Source of the DNA: Gammaproteobacteria bacterium
Lineage (GTDB): Bacteria; Pseudomonadota; Gammaproteobacteria; Steroidobacterales; GCA-2729495
Assembly (NCBI GenBank): GCA_030583605.1
Contig: CP129466.1
Location: 1,619,001-1,683,000 of the forward strand
Direction of reading: 5' to 3'
Length of the DNA: 64,000 nucleotides
This document shows, in pieces, positions 10,555 to 18,094 of the stretch; the first letter of the stretch is position 1; each line of letters begins with the position of its first letter. Under the pieces are notes generated by a model. That model saw only the letters and a list, made by a program, of their open reading frames with translations, had not been told where the DNA came from and did no database searches. Position numbers and translations under genes: made by a program.

Positions 10555-10895
10555 GACGTCGATTTCCCGGGGGCCAAAGGGCCGGCCTTCCTCTCGTATA
10601 CCCGAATGATCTCGCGGGAGATCGCCAGATCCAGCGCGTTCTCACCGAGCGCCTTCTTCAGCGCGGCGATCTGCTCATCCCGGCCATCGACCTCGCGGCT
10701 CTTCAGCCCCGCCAGGCCATTGGCGAGGAACACCTCGCGCCATTCCGACAGTGTCGCTGCCGTCACCCGCAACTGCCGCGACAGCGTGTCAAGGTCTTCC
10801 CCCTTCAACAAGCGCAGCACCGCATCGGCCTTGCGCTTTGCCGACCAGCGGCCGGCGCCGCCGATGTCACCGTTTCGTCGATTCGCTTTGCTCAT
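10551..10895 (-). CDS. IS3-family OrfA (helix-turn-helix DNA-binding protein)
   Basis: A 114-residue protein with a transposase_8-like helix-turn-helix: KRKADAVLRLLKGEDLDTL, then RQLRVTAATLSEWREVFL, followed by a heptad-rich region (DEQIAALKKALGENALDLAI) that would mediate oligomerisation. I chose ATG 10895 because AAGGAG sits eight bases upstream of it; a GTG at 10904 is in frame but lies right next to that site. It directs the element to its ends together with OrfB. Confidence 0.88.
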   Translation of the reverse strand: MSKANRRNGDIGGAGRWSAKRKADAVLRLLKGEDLDTLSRQLRVTAATLSEWREVFLANGLAGLKSREVDGRDEQIAALKKALGENALDLAISREIIRVYERKAGPLAPGKSTS

Positions 10896-10936
10896 CCGGA
10901 ACACTCCTTCGGGCAGCTATCCTGCCCCAATCAAGT

Positions 10937-10957
10937 GTCCAGAGAAATCCTAGACCA
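10937..10957 (+). repeat. Right inverted repeat of the IS3-family element
   Basis: Twenty-one bases (starting TGTCCAGAGAAATCC) complementary to the left repeat. It lies about 40 bases upstream of the orfA start, where an IS3 element would carry its own promoter. Confidence 0.75.
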
Positions 10958-11008
10958 ATGGAGAGGTGTTGTGGGACGTGTTCGCTGGTGGCGGTCCCTG
11001 GTGCGGCC

Positions 11009-11014
11009 TATAAT
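11009..11014 (+). promoter_or_regulatory. Candidate -10 box upstream of the EpsB-type gene
   Basis: A perfect TATAAT hexamer 95 bases before the gene at 11109 and 45 bases beyond the IS right end. No good -35 is found at 16-18 bases upstream (TGGTGG at 17). The insertion may therefore have removed or replaced upstream control elements. Weak evidence on its own. Confidence 0.35.
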
Positions 11015-11108
11015 TTCAAATAAGGCTTCGCGAATCGCTGATGCAGGCCGGATGCGCTCGTTTGAGAGAGCGCAGAGGTCGCTGCTTACTTAATACGGCT
11101 AAGAGCTA

Positions 11109-12590
11109 ATGTTCAGCAGATTGTCGAATCCCCTGCTTATCCTGGTTCCCGCGGAGTTCGCGGTTGCCTTTGGCTCGTTGTACGCGGGCACCTGGATCCG
11201 GTTCGGGCTGAATCTGCAGGCCGGTGAGCTGCTGGTCGGGCCCGTGTTGCCGCGTGCCACCTCATTTGCGGTCTGCATGGTGCTCGGGCTGGTCGCGATG
11301 GGCCTGTATCGTGCCCGGCAGCGTCCGACATTCCGGGAAGGTATCGCACGGGTACTCGTCGGCGTTGCCCTTGGCGGGCTTGCCTTCGTGCTTTTTTTCT
11401 ATTTGTTCCCTGTTTACAACACCGGCCGTCTGACTGTCGCAATCGCGATGATCGGCACTTTCCTCGGTGTAACAGCAGTTCGCTCGGTAATGCTGCGCCT
11501 GCTCGACCACAACCCCGTCAAGCGACGGGTCCTTGTCATTGGTTCAGGCCGGGTTGCGGCGAAGCTGGGCATGCTGAGGCGCCGTTCCGATCGTCGCAGG
11601 TTTGACCTGGTGGGCTTCCTGCCCGGCAGCGACGCCGAGCGTGCGTTTGCGCAAGAATGCGGAATCGGGCCGCTGTTTGAATCCGAGAATGATCTGCAAC
11701 ACCTGCAGTTCGATGAAATAGTAGTTGGCCTTGACGACAGGCGAGGGACGTTTCCGACCGCCCAGCTGCTGCGACTGCGTTACGACGGAGTGGCCGTCCG
11801 TGACATCGTGGACTTTCTGGAGCAGGAAACCGGCAAGATCGACCTCGATGTCCTTCACCCCGGCTGGCTGATTTTTGCATCCAGCGGGCATACCCGCTGG
11901 GGATTTCGTGCGGCGAAGCGAATTCTTGATCTTCTCGCCGGGACCGCTTTGCTGTGCCTGTCGGCACCGATATTTCTGCTGGTGGCAGTGGGTGTCTGGA
12001 TCGAGGAGGGGTGGAACGCACCGCTGCTGTATCGTCAGCGCAGGGTAGGCCAGGGCGGGCGCGTTTTCGAATTGCTGAAGTTCCGCAGCATGGGTGTGGA
12101 TGCGGAGGCGGCTACCGGCCCGTTATGGGCGGCGCGCCGGAGCGATGATCGCGTGACCCGGACGGGGCGAGTCATCCGTCGTTTTCGTGTCGACGAGCTT
12201 CCTCAGCTCGTCAACGTCATTCGGGGCGAGATGAGTATTGTCGGGCCGAGACCCGAAAGGCCTGAGTTTGTGGAGAAACTCGTAGCCGGTTTGCCGCTGT
12301 ACGATTTCCGCCACTCCATGCAGCCTGGCCTCACCGGATGGGCCCAGTTGAACTTCCCCTACGGCGCTTCCGTAGAAGACGCCGGCGAAAAACTCAAATA
12401 CGATCTTTTTTACATAAAAAATGCCGGCATCGTGTTCGATCTGTTCATCCTGATTCAGACGCTGGAGGTTGTCGTCTGGGGTCGGAGCATGAGCATGGCC
12501 GGGACCCGGAATCAGGACGCCACGAAAGAAGGCGAACCCGAAATTGCGAAGATGCCCGCAGCCGTGCAGCGAAAGAGGGACGTCGCTTAG
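11109..12590 (+). CDS. EpsB-type polyprenyl-phosphate sugar-1-phosphate transferase, exosortase-associated
   Basis: Initiating enzyme of exopolysaccharide synthesis that transfers a sugar-1-phosphate from a nucleotide sugar to undecaprenyl phosphate at the inner membrane. The 493-residue protein has four N-terminal membrane segments (about 1-140), a Rossmann-like CoA-binding-type domain beginning RVLVIGSGRVAAKLG, a further membrane hairpin near 275-300, and a C-terminal bacterial sugar transferase domain with FELLKFRSM and the signature DELPQLVNVIRGEMSIVGPR followed by RPE. This architecture matches the sugar transferase of PEP-CTERM/EpsH loci. The substrate sugar is unknown. It is transcribed toward the convergent ATPase gene, which ends 72 bases later. 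The IS element sits 145 bases upstream. Confidence 0.9.
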   Translation: MFSRLSNPLLILVPAEFAVAFGSLYAGTWIRFGLNLQAGELLVGPVLPRATSFAVCMVLGLVAMGLYRARQRPTFREGIARVLVGVALGGLAFVLFFYLFPVYNTGRLTVAIAMIGTFLGVTAVRSVMLRLLDHNPVKRRVLVIGSGRVAAKLGMLRRRSDRRRFDLVGFLPGSDAERAFAQECGIGPLFESENDLQHLQFDEIVVGLDDRRGTFPTAQLLRLRYDGVAVRDIVDFLEQETGKIDLDVLHPGWLIFASSGHTRWGFRAAKRILDLLAGTALLCLSAPIFLLVAVGVWIEEGWNAPLLYRQRRVGQGGRVFELLKFRSMGVDAEAATGPLWAARRSDDRVTRTGRVIRRFRVDELPQLVNVIRGEMSIVGPRPERPEFVEKLVAGLPLYDFRHSMQPGLTGWAQLNFPYGASVEDAGEKLKYDLFYIKNAGIVFDLFILIQTLEVVVWGRSMSMAGTRNQDATKEGEPEIAKMPAAVQRKRDVA

Positions 12591-12662
12591 CTGCAACGCA
12601 ACTGCTGCTCGAGCGGGATCAGGGGGCCACCCGATTACGCTCGGGCCCGGACGCATCTGTCG

Positions 12663-13985
12663 TCAGGAAAGTTCCGCCACGCCTTTTGTCTTGCGTCGTG
12701 CGGTCTGCTCGATTTCTTCGGCCAGATCACCCGAGGGACCGTTGTTGCCCGGCAGGGGATCATTGCTCGCGGATTGAACTGCCGCATGAGTGATGTCCTT
12801 CATGGCAGTTCTGTCCGTATAGAACACGACGTCGATCTGACCGAATGTGATGATGTCACCGGAGCGCAGCAGCGCGCGCGGACGGCGTTTGTGATTGACC
12901 AGAATACCGTTCTTGCTGTTGAGGTCCTCGACGACGTAAATGCCGCCGATGCAGTCGATCAGCGCGTGTCGACGGCTCACCTCTTTGTCGATGATGACCA
13001 GGTCGTTGGCGTTGCTGCGGCCGATTACGAAAGGAAACTGTGACGCCTGTGCCTGTTCGACGAACTGACCGGCCTTGTAGACCATGAGCATCACGCGGGA
13101 GGCGCGGGGTTTTCCCGATGCAGCGGTGGATCCGGGGGCGCTGTGCTCTGCAGTCGGATGCCGGTCGCGCTCCTCGAACCACTGCCATCGCAACTCGTGG
13201 ACGACCTCGTCGATGACCTCGAGAGTGACGGTCGGAATATTCTCCACCATACATGCGGTGAGAGCAGTATCACATAACGTATTGATAAGGCGGGGAATGC
13301 CCTGGGTCAGACGATGCACATCCTTGACCGCGTCCGGGGTGAAGATCTTCTCAACATCGCCGCCGGCGATTGCCAGGCGGTGTTGCAGGTAGTGAATGGT
13401 ATCGTCCTCGCTCAGCGCATCCAGGCGTTGACGCAAACGCGCGCGCTGGCGCAGTTGTGTCAGCCCGGGCGCATCGATCAGATCGTCAAGGTTCGGCTGG
13501 CCGGTCAGCACGATGCTGATGATCTTCCGGTCGGCAGTATCAATGCACGACAGAAGGCGGAGTTCCTCGAGGGCCGGGCCGGTCAGGTTCTGCGCCTCGT
13601 CCACGATGATCACCACGTGCTTGCCTTCTTCGTGCTTTTTCAGGAAGAAGGAGCGGAGGGTGTCCAGGAGGAGTACCTTCTTTTTCTTGTAGATCGGCAT
13701 GCCGAATTCGGACAGCAGCGCCTGGAGAAGCTCGATATGGGAGAGGGTCGTATGAGTCAGCTTCGCGGTCACGAAATCAGGGCCGAGCTCCTCGAGTACC
13801 GTATTCAGGATGGTCGTCTTGCCGATGCCGATTTCGCCGGTGATGATGACGAAACTGTCCCTGTTCATCAGGGCAAACTTGATGTTAGCCACAGCACGTG
13901 AGTGCTGGGCAGTCATGTAGATGAATCGTGGGTCCGGCGCAAGGTCGAACGGCCGACAGGTCAGTCCGAAATAGTTCTCATACAT
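12663..13985 (-). CDS. ExeA/XrtA-locus-type AAA ATPase fused to a C-terminal FHA domain
   Basis: Residues 1-270 form an ExeA/GspA-like AAA ATPase of the kind found in exosortase loci: start MYENYFGLTCRPFDLAPDPRF, Walker A GEIGIGKTT (50-58), Walker B VVIIVDEAQNL (D129, E130), and sensor segment GIPRLINTLCD. A linker (272-297) leads to an FHA phosphothreonine-binding domain (about 298-390) with FVIGRSNANDLVI, EVSRRHALID and DLNSKNGILVN, so the key Arg, Ser, His and Asn are kept. The last 50 residues are polar. The ATPase may energise assembly of an export complex, and the FHA part suggests control by Ser/Thr phosphorylation. The usual family member ends after the ATPase, so the fusion is notable. 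It is the last gene of the minus-strand set. Confidence 0.88.
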   Translation of the reverse strand: MYENYFGLTCRPFDLAPDPRFIYMTAQHSRAVANIKFALMNRDSFVIITGEIGIGKTTILNTVLEELGPDFVTAKLTHTTLSHIELLQALLSEFGMPIYKKKKVLLLDTLRSFFLKKHEEGKHVVIIVDEAQNLTGPALEELRLLSCIDTADRKIISIVLTGQPNLDDLIDAPGLTQLRQRARLRQRLDALSEDDTIHYLQHRLAIAGGDVEKIFTPDAVKDVHRLTQGIPRLINTLCDTALTACMVENIPTVTLEVIDEVVHELRWQWFEERDRHPTAEHSAPGSTAASGKPRASRVMLMVYKAGQFVEQAQASQFPFVIGRSNANDLVIIDKEVSRRHALIDCIGGIYVVEDLNSKNGILVNHKRRPRALLRSGDIITFGQIDVVFYTDRTAMKDITHAAVQSASNDPLPGNNGPSGDLAEEIEQTARRKTKGVAELS

Positions 13986-14143
13986 GGGGCCAGATCCCGG
14001 GTTCAGGCTTGCGTCGAAAGACCATGCATATGGTATTACACCGGGCTGCCTTCCGGCGCGCGAGCGCTTGGCTTATTATGTGCGCCGGTTCGCATCTGTG
14101 CGTTTTCTGTAAGGGCCCGTCCGGGGCCCAGGCAGACCGGCAC

Positions 14144-14218
14144 GGGCGATTAGCTCAGCGGGAGAGCGCTCCCTTCACACGGGAGAGGTCGAAGGTTCGA
14201 TCCCTTCATCGCCCACCA
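14144..14218 (+). tRNA. tRNA-Val (anticodon CAC)
   Basis: A complete cloverleaf of 75 bases with encoded CCA. The acceptor GGGCGAT pairs perfectly with ATCGCCC, the D arm is GCTC/GAGC, the anticodon stem CTCCC/GGGAG encloses loop TTCACAC (anticodon CAC, reading GUG), and the T arm is GAAGG-TTCGATC-CCTTC. It lies on the plus strand between two minus-strand polysaccharide genes. Confidence 0.97.
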
Positions 14219-14304
14219 GATTGCGCCGATTCGCCGGAAAGCCGAGGCCTGAGGCCGTGCACGGTCGCCAGCGGGTCGGCACAAGGCCGACCACTGCAGG
14301 ATTT

Positions 14305-15621
14305 CTACCAGACAAGCCCTTCGTAGCTCGATTTGCCATCGGCCAGATCGAGACGGACCAGGTCAATGATGTGTTGGCGGTCGGAGAGCATCGGGGCAAT
14401 TCGCGTGAACTCATGGTCGGCATTACCGACCAGTATGATCTCGGCGAATTCGGCGAGTTCCTCCAGCGTACCGACCAGGAGCCTGGCGATATGCGGGATG
14501 TGGACGAGAATGTAGTCCCGGTTCGCGCCGATCAGGTGCGACAGGCTGACGTTTCGGTCATACAGGCGCACGTCGTAGCCCTTCCCGATCAGCCGTTCTG
14601 CGACTTCGACCATGGGGCTGTGGCGCAGATCGTCTGTTCCGGCCTTGAAGCTCAGCCCGAGGATCCCGACTCGTTTCCGTCCATGTGCCATCACCATGTC
14701 GAGTGTCCGCTCGATATGGAGCTTGTTGCTTTCCATGATGGACTCTAGGAGTGGCAGCTGCAGGTCCAGCCGGCCGGCTTTATACGTCAACGCCGAGACG
14801 TCCTTGGGAAGACAGGAACCCCCGAAGGCGAAGCCCGGCTTGAGGTAGTAGGGAGAGATATTCAGCTTCCTGTCCTGGCAGAAAATGTCCATGACTAGGT
14901 GGCTGTCTATGCTCAGACGCTTGCAGATGGAGCCGACCTCGTTGGCGAAGGCGACTTTGAGCGCATGCCACACGTTGTCCACATACTTGACCATCTCGGC
15001 GACCTCGATGGCCGTTTGTATCATGGGCGCCGGCAGATGCTCGTAAAGGCTCCGGGCTGTCGCGCCGCTGCGCTCGTCGATCATTCCGATGACCGTCTTT
15101 GGCGGATGGTCATAATCGTGAATCGCGGTGCTCTCGCGGAGAAACTCCGGGTTGTTGCAGATGCCGAAGTCCTCTCCGGCGGTCAGGCCGGATGCTGACT
15201 CGAGCGTGGGGATAACCAGGTTGCGCATGGTGCCTGGAAGAATGGTGCTGCGCATGATCACGGTGTGGTAGCGCCCCTTCGATCGCAGGCAGGCGCCGAT
15301 CTCCTCACATACCGCCTTGACGAAACGCAGGTTCAGGCTGCCATTGGTCTCGCTCGGCGTGCCGACGCAGACGATCGTCAGGTCGGAGTTCGCTATCGCG
15401 ACCGAGGCCTCCGTCACGGCACGAAGCCGCCCGGCCGTAACCGCGCTGCCAATGAGATCCTCGAGTCCGTTTTCGATTATCGGCGAGCGACCGGAGTTTA
15501 TGAGATCGACCTTGGTCGCGTTCGGATCAACGCCGATGACATGATGGCCATCGCGGGCGAGGCAGGCAGCCGAAACTGCGCCAACATAACCGAGGCCAAA
15601 GACACTGATATTCATGGGCAT
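14305..15621 (-). CDS. algD: GDP-mannose 6-dehydrogenase
   Basis: Oxidises GDP-mannose to GDP-mannuronate, the committed precursor of alginate-like polymers. The 438-residue protein closely resembles Pseudomonas AlgD: FGLGYVGAVSAACL (Rossmann), VCVGTPSETNGSLNL, NPEFLRESTAIHDYDHPP, VEVAEMVKYVDNVWHA, the catalytic Cys270 in KPGFAFGGSCLPKD, and LGLSFKAGTDDLRHSP. The STAI-YD-PPKTV and NVWHALKV segments distinguish it from UDP-glucose dehydrogenases. Start 15621 or the in-frame ATG at 15615, which gives the family's usual beginning; neither has a strong ribosome site. It follows the beta-barrel gene by 69 bases. GDP-mannose would come from the manC and manB products. No alginate polymerase (Alg8) or modification gene is in the window, so the final polymer is unknown. 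Confidence 0.93.
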   Translation of the reverse strand: MPMNISVFGLGYVGAVSAACLARDGHHVIGVDPNATKVDLINSGRSPIIENGLEDLIGSAVTAGRLRAVTEASVAIANSDLTIVCVGTPSETNGSLNLRFVKAVCEEIGACLRSKGRYHTVIMRSTILPGTMRNLVIPTLESASGLTAGEDFGICNNPEFLRESTAIHDYDHPPKTVIGMIDERSGATARSLYEHLPAPMIQTAIEVAEMVKYVDNVWHALKVAFANEVGSICKRLSIDSHLVMDIFCQDRKLNISPYYLKPGFAFGGSCLPKDVSALTYKAGRLDLQLPLLESIMESNKLHIERTLDMVMAHGRKRVGILGLSFKAGTDDLRHSPMVEVAERLIGKGYDVRLYDRNVSLSHLIGANRDYILVHIPHIARLLVGTLEELAEFAEIILVGNADHEFTRIAPMLSDRQHIIDLVRLDLADGKSSYEGLVW

Positions 15622-15690
15622 GCGAAAAGCGGCTCCGCTGTTTGAATGGACGAGAACTGTCTGGGGTCCGGCACACGACTCGTGTCGTGG

Positions 15691-17088
15691 TTAACGGATC
15701 GGCAAGCCGACGTACTGGAAGCCCAGGCCAAAAATATGATTGCGCGAATCGACTGATTGATTGCCGACGCCGATCGGCGTAACGACGCTCTGGTCGTCGA
15801 AGTAGTAGGTGTATTTGCCGCTGATGCTCCAGTTCCGGGACAACTGCCAGGATGTGCCGAGTTCGAGCCGATAGTAGTCGCGGTCGAAACGTTGTCGCAG
15901 CAACTCGATGTCGCTGGCGCCAATCGCTTCCTGTTTCGTATAGCTGACACCCGCGGTGGCTGACAGGCGCTGGCTGAAGCTTCGTTGAATGAAGGCGGTC
16001 GCATAATCGACCGTGGTTTTCGCGCCGTCCGAGTTTGGCTGAATGCTCCGGCTTATGCCGACCTGAGCGGTAATCGCCTCATCGAGTTGTTGTCGCAGAA
16101 AAAGTTCGCCGACGAAATTGCTGTCTTCGCCCTTGGTTTCGCACAACACGAACTGATCGGTGTTCGGATCGAAGCACGGCATCCCGCCGACTGTTACGCG
16201 CCCGTCGATGGAAAAGTCGCTGACGGATGCGCCACCAGAGACCGTGAGGCTGGTGGCCGGCGACAGCGCGTACTCATAGCCCAGGCTGACGCCCAATGTA
16301 TCGGTGGTGTTCTTCACCGATCCGATGTCCTGGTCTGCCTCGAAGCGGTCCGCATTGAACGAGAGGCTGAGCCGATGTTGCTCGGTCAGCAATCGCGTGA
16401 ATGACAGGCTGCCGTTGATGTAGTCGTAATCATAGCGGCCGGTGATCTCTGCTTCGTCATACCGAATCGTCGTAAAGCCGCCGTTGACATCGACCACGGA
16501 TCGGGGCGACACGTTGAATGTGTACCCGGGGTTGATATACCAGCGGGTCTGGGTTTCATCGACTTTGCAACGTCCCCTGGCATCGACTGCACAACCGACA
16601 CCACCGGGCGGCAGCGGGGTGTTCGGATTGACCACCTGGTAATCGGCTTCGCGGCTGGGGATTTGCGAGTAGCCGAGGCCGACGTTGGCCTCCGAGCGCA
16701 GGCCACGATAGCGTGCCGAGGCCGGTAACAGCACATCCGTGCCATCCAGTTGGTAGTTGCTGTCGTTACCGTAGTCGTCGCGAAACCGAAGTTGCGGGTT
16801 GAAATTGAGGCTGCTTTTCTGCGATCGCCATGCCATTCTGGCCTCAGGCACCACCATCAGGATGACTACGTCGTCTTCGTCGGAGCGTCTTGAGGTGTTG
16901 GACGGGTTGGTCTCGTAGGACAACTCGGTTCCGAACCTCGGGGTGAGTTCCCAGGCCGTGGCGCCCATGGCCCCGGCCGGAACCAGCGCCATCACGGCCA
17001 CTGCCCACAACCACCAGATTTCGCCGTGGCGGACCTGGGTGCTCGGCCTGGCGTTCTCTCCCACGCAGACTGCTGGGTTGCTGTTCAC
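15691..17088 (-). CDS. Outer-membrane beta-barrel protein, exosortase polysaccharide locus type
   Basis: A 465-residue exported protein with a long N-terminal region and hydrophobic stretch (about 25-43, ending AGAMGA) that reads as a signal peptide. The rest is alternating amphipathic strands with aromatic ends, such as RFGTELSYETN, GYSQIPSREADY, YDYDYINGSLSFTRLL, SLSFNADRFEADQ, TLGVSLGYEYALSP and FGLGFQYVGLPIR. That pattern fits a beta-barrel of 16-18 strands, as in the uncharacterised PEP-CTERM-associated family next to the polysaccharide exporter. A likely role is the outer-membrane pore or anchor for the polymer. It is 35 bases downstream of the wza-like gene and 69 upstream of algD. Two Cys pairs lie in loops (GCAVDARGRCKV and PCFD...LCET). 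Confidence 0.83.
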   Translation of the reverse strand: MNSNPAVCVGENARPSTQVRHGEIWWLWAVAVMALVPAGAMGATAWELTPRFGTELSYETNPSNTSRRSDEDDVVILMVVPEARMAWRSQKSSLNFNPQLRFRDDYGNDSNYQLDGTDVLLPASARYRGLRSEANVGLGYSQIPSREADYQVVNPNTPLPPGGVGCAVDARGRCKVDETQTRWYINPGYTFNVSPRSVVDVNGGFTTIRYDEAEITGRYDYDYINGSLSFTRLLTEQHRLSLSFNADRFEADQDIGSVKNTTDTLGVSLGYEYALSPATSLTVSGGASVSDFSIDGRVTVGGMPCFDPNTDQFVLCETKGEDSNFVGELFLRQQLDEAITAQVGISRSIQPNSDGAKTTVDYATAFIQRSFSQRLSATAGVSYTKQEAIGASDIELLRQRFDRDYYRLELGTSWQLSRNWSISGKYTYYFDDQSVVTPIGVGNQSVDSRNHIFGLGFQYVGLPIR

Positions 17089-17123
17089 GGGAAATGCGTC
17101 CGGAGATGGGCCGATGCGCGGAC

Positions 17124-17714
17124 TCAGGGCACCACCACCGTGTCGCCAGCCCGAAGGATGATGTTCTGATCCAGCTTCTGTCCTTTCTGGACGTCGCCGT
17201 ACCTGAACGGGATCGCGACCTGAGAACCTTGTTCTCCGCGCCGCAGGATCACGATGTCATCGAGTCCGGCGAAGGTGGTGGGGCCGCCGGCAATGCTGAT
17301 GGCCTGCATGACGTCGGTTGCCCGGTTCATGACGAATTCACCCGGCCGGTTGACCTGGCCGATGACATAAACCTTGTTGCCGTTGAGCTGGACGGCGGCC
17401 ACCGTGACCACCACCTCGGGAATGAAGCGGCTGAGTTTCTCCGTCAGCTCCTGGCGGATTTCTTCGACCGTCTTGCCTTCGGCAAGCATGTCACCGGCCA
17501 GGGGGAAGGCAAAGTGTCCATCCGGATTCACCAGCAGCTCGCGCTGCAGGTCTTCTTCCTTCCAGACCGAGATCTGCAGCACGTCGCCCGGGCTGACGCG
17601 GTAGGGGTCCCGGGACGGAACGGCGTCTGCGGCAATCGATGCTTGTGCCGTAACGAGCAGCGCGATGGCCAGCGGCAACTGAACTGTGCGGAAAATCAAG
17701 TTTCTTTTGATCAT
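17124..17714 (-). CDS. Polysaccharide export protein (Wza-like, single SLBB domain)
   Basis: A 196-residue periplasmic/outer-membrane export protein. The N-terminus MIKRNLIFRTVQLPLAIALL ends at an AXA-like site (ASIAADA) and is a signal peptide without a lipobox Cys. The poly-export domain starts DPYRVSPGDVLQISVWKEE and runs to EVVVTVAAVQ. One SLBB domain follows: KVYVIGQVNRPGEF, AISIAGGPTTFAGLDDIVILRRG, and the end ILRAGDTVVVP. It is much shorter than E. coli Wza (379) but normal for the exporter of PEP-CTERM loci. The start at 17714 is chosen for the signal peptide; an upstream ATG at 17762 is in frame. It is the first gene of the minus-strand operon with the beta-barrel and algD genes. Confidence 0.9.
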   Translation of the reverse strand: MIKRNLIFRTVQLPLAIALLVTAQASIAADAVPSRDPYRVSPGDVLQISVWKEEDLQRELLVNPDGHFAFPLAGDMLAEGKTVEEIRQELTEKLSRFIPEVVVTVAAVQLNGNKVYVIGQVNRPGEFVMNRATDVMQAISIAGGPTTFAGLDDIVILRRGEQGSQVAIPFRYGDVQKGQKLDQNIILRAGDTVVVP

Positions 17715-18094
17715 TACAACCGACTCCGGATGTTGGGATCCCGTAAGGGACGCTCGCTCCATCGACAGGACATTGTGACGGCACGGCCGCGGTTCGAATC
17801 TGGCCGGGGCCGCGTCGTGCCCCTGGTTCTCGTCTTAAGCCTGTTTTAAGGCAGTCATATCAGCTTGAATACCGTTAGAATTCTGCGGCTGCTGCCCGTG
17901 CGAATCGTCGGGAGTCCGTCGCAGAACCCGTCCTGCGACGCAAGCTCGCGACATATTCTCGGCCAGCCGGGCTTTCCCGGCCGTGCTGCAGATCGCAGAA
18001 AACGCCATATTATCAACCGATAATTCAACGTCATATAGGCAATTTTCCGGCGTTGAACCGAAGCTGAGAACACCGCCCCGATACGGCTTCGCCA
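17715..18094. other. Divergent intergenic region
   Basis: The 380 bases between the wza-like gene (minus) and the WecA-like gene (plus) should contain both promoters. AT-rich stretches occur at 17835-17880 and 18004-18040, with -10-like hexamers TATTAT (18008-18013) and GATAAT (18019-18024), but no convincing -35. A six-base-pair hairpin (GCCGGG-CTTT-CCCGGC, 17966-17981) lies in the middle without a T-tract. I looked for a sigma-54 site (TGGCAC-N5-TTGC) because PrsR is a sigma-54 activator, and found none. Confidence 0.5.

Larger units (their letters stand above)
9605..10963 (-). mobile_element. IS3-family insertion sequence, apparently complete
   Basis: An element of about 1.36 kb carrying orfA and orfB on the minus strand. 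Imperfect terminal inverted repeats are visible: GGTCAAGGATTTTCTGGACA at 9611-9630 and its near complement at 10937-10957 (one inserted base and one mismatch). Extending outward gives ends at about 9605 and 10963 with the same base spacing, flanked by GAGG at 9601-9604 and 10964-10967, a plausible four-base target duplication (the match continues for three more bases into the left end, so the exact boundary is uncertain). Both ORFs are open and the catalytic triad is intact. It lies between two polysaccharide genes in the same orientation and interrupts no recognisable gene. Confidence 0.85.

Noticed and set aside
9721..10953. A 410-codon plus-strand frame across the IS element
   Set aside because: Antisense to orfA and orfB, which carry the transposase motifs.
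10991..11007. Sigma-54-like TGGCGG...GTGC before the EpsB-type gene
   Set aside because: Spacing is one base too long and the -12 element lacks TT.
14275..14293. Seven-pair hairpin (GGTCGGC/GCCGACC) between tRNA-Val and algD
   Set aside because: No T-tract on either strand, so it cannot be called an intrinsic terminator; kept only as a possible structural element.
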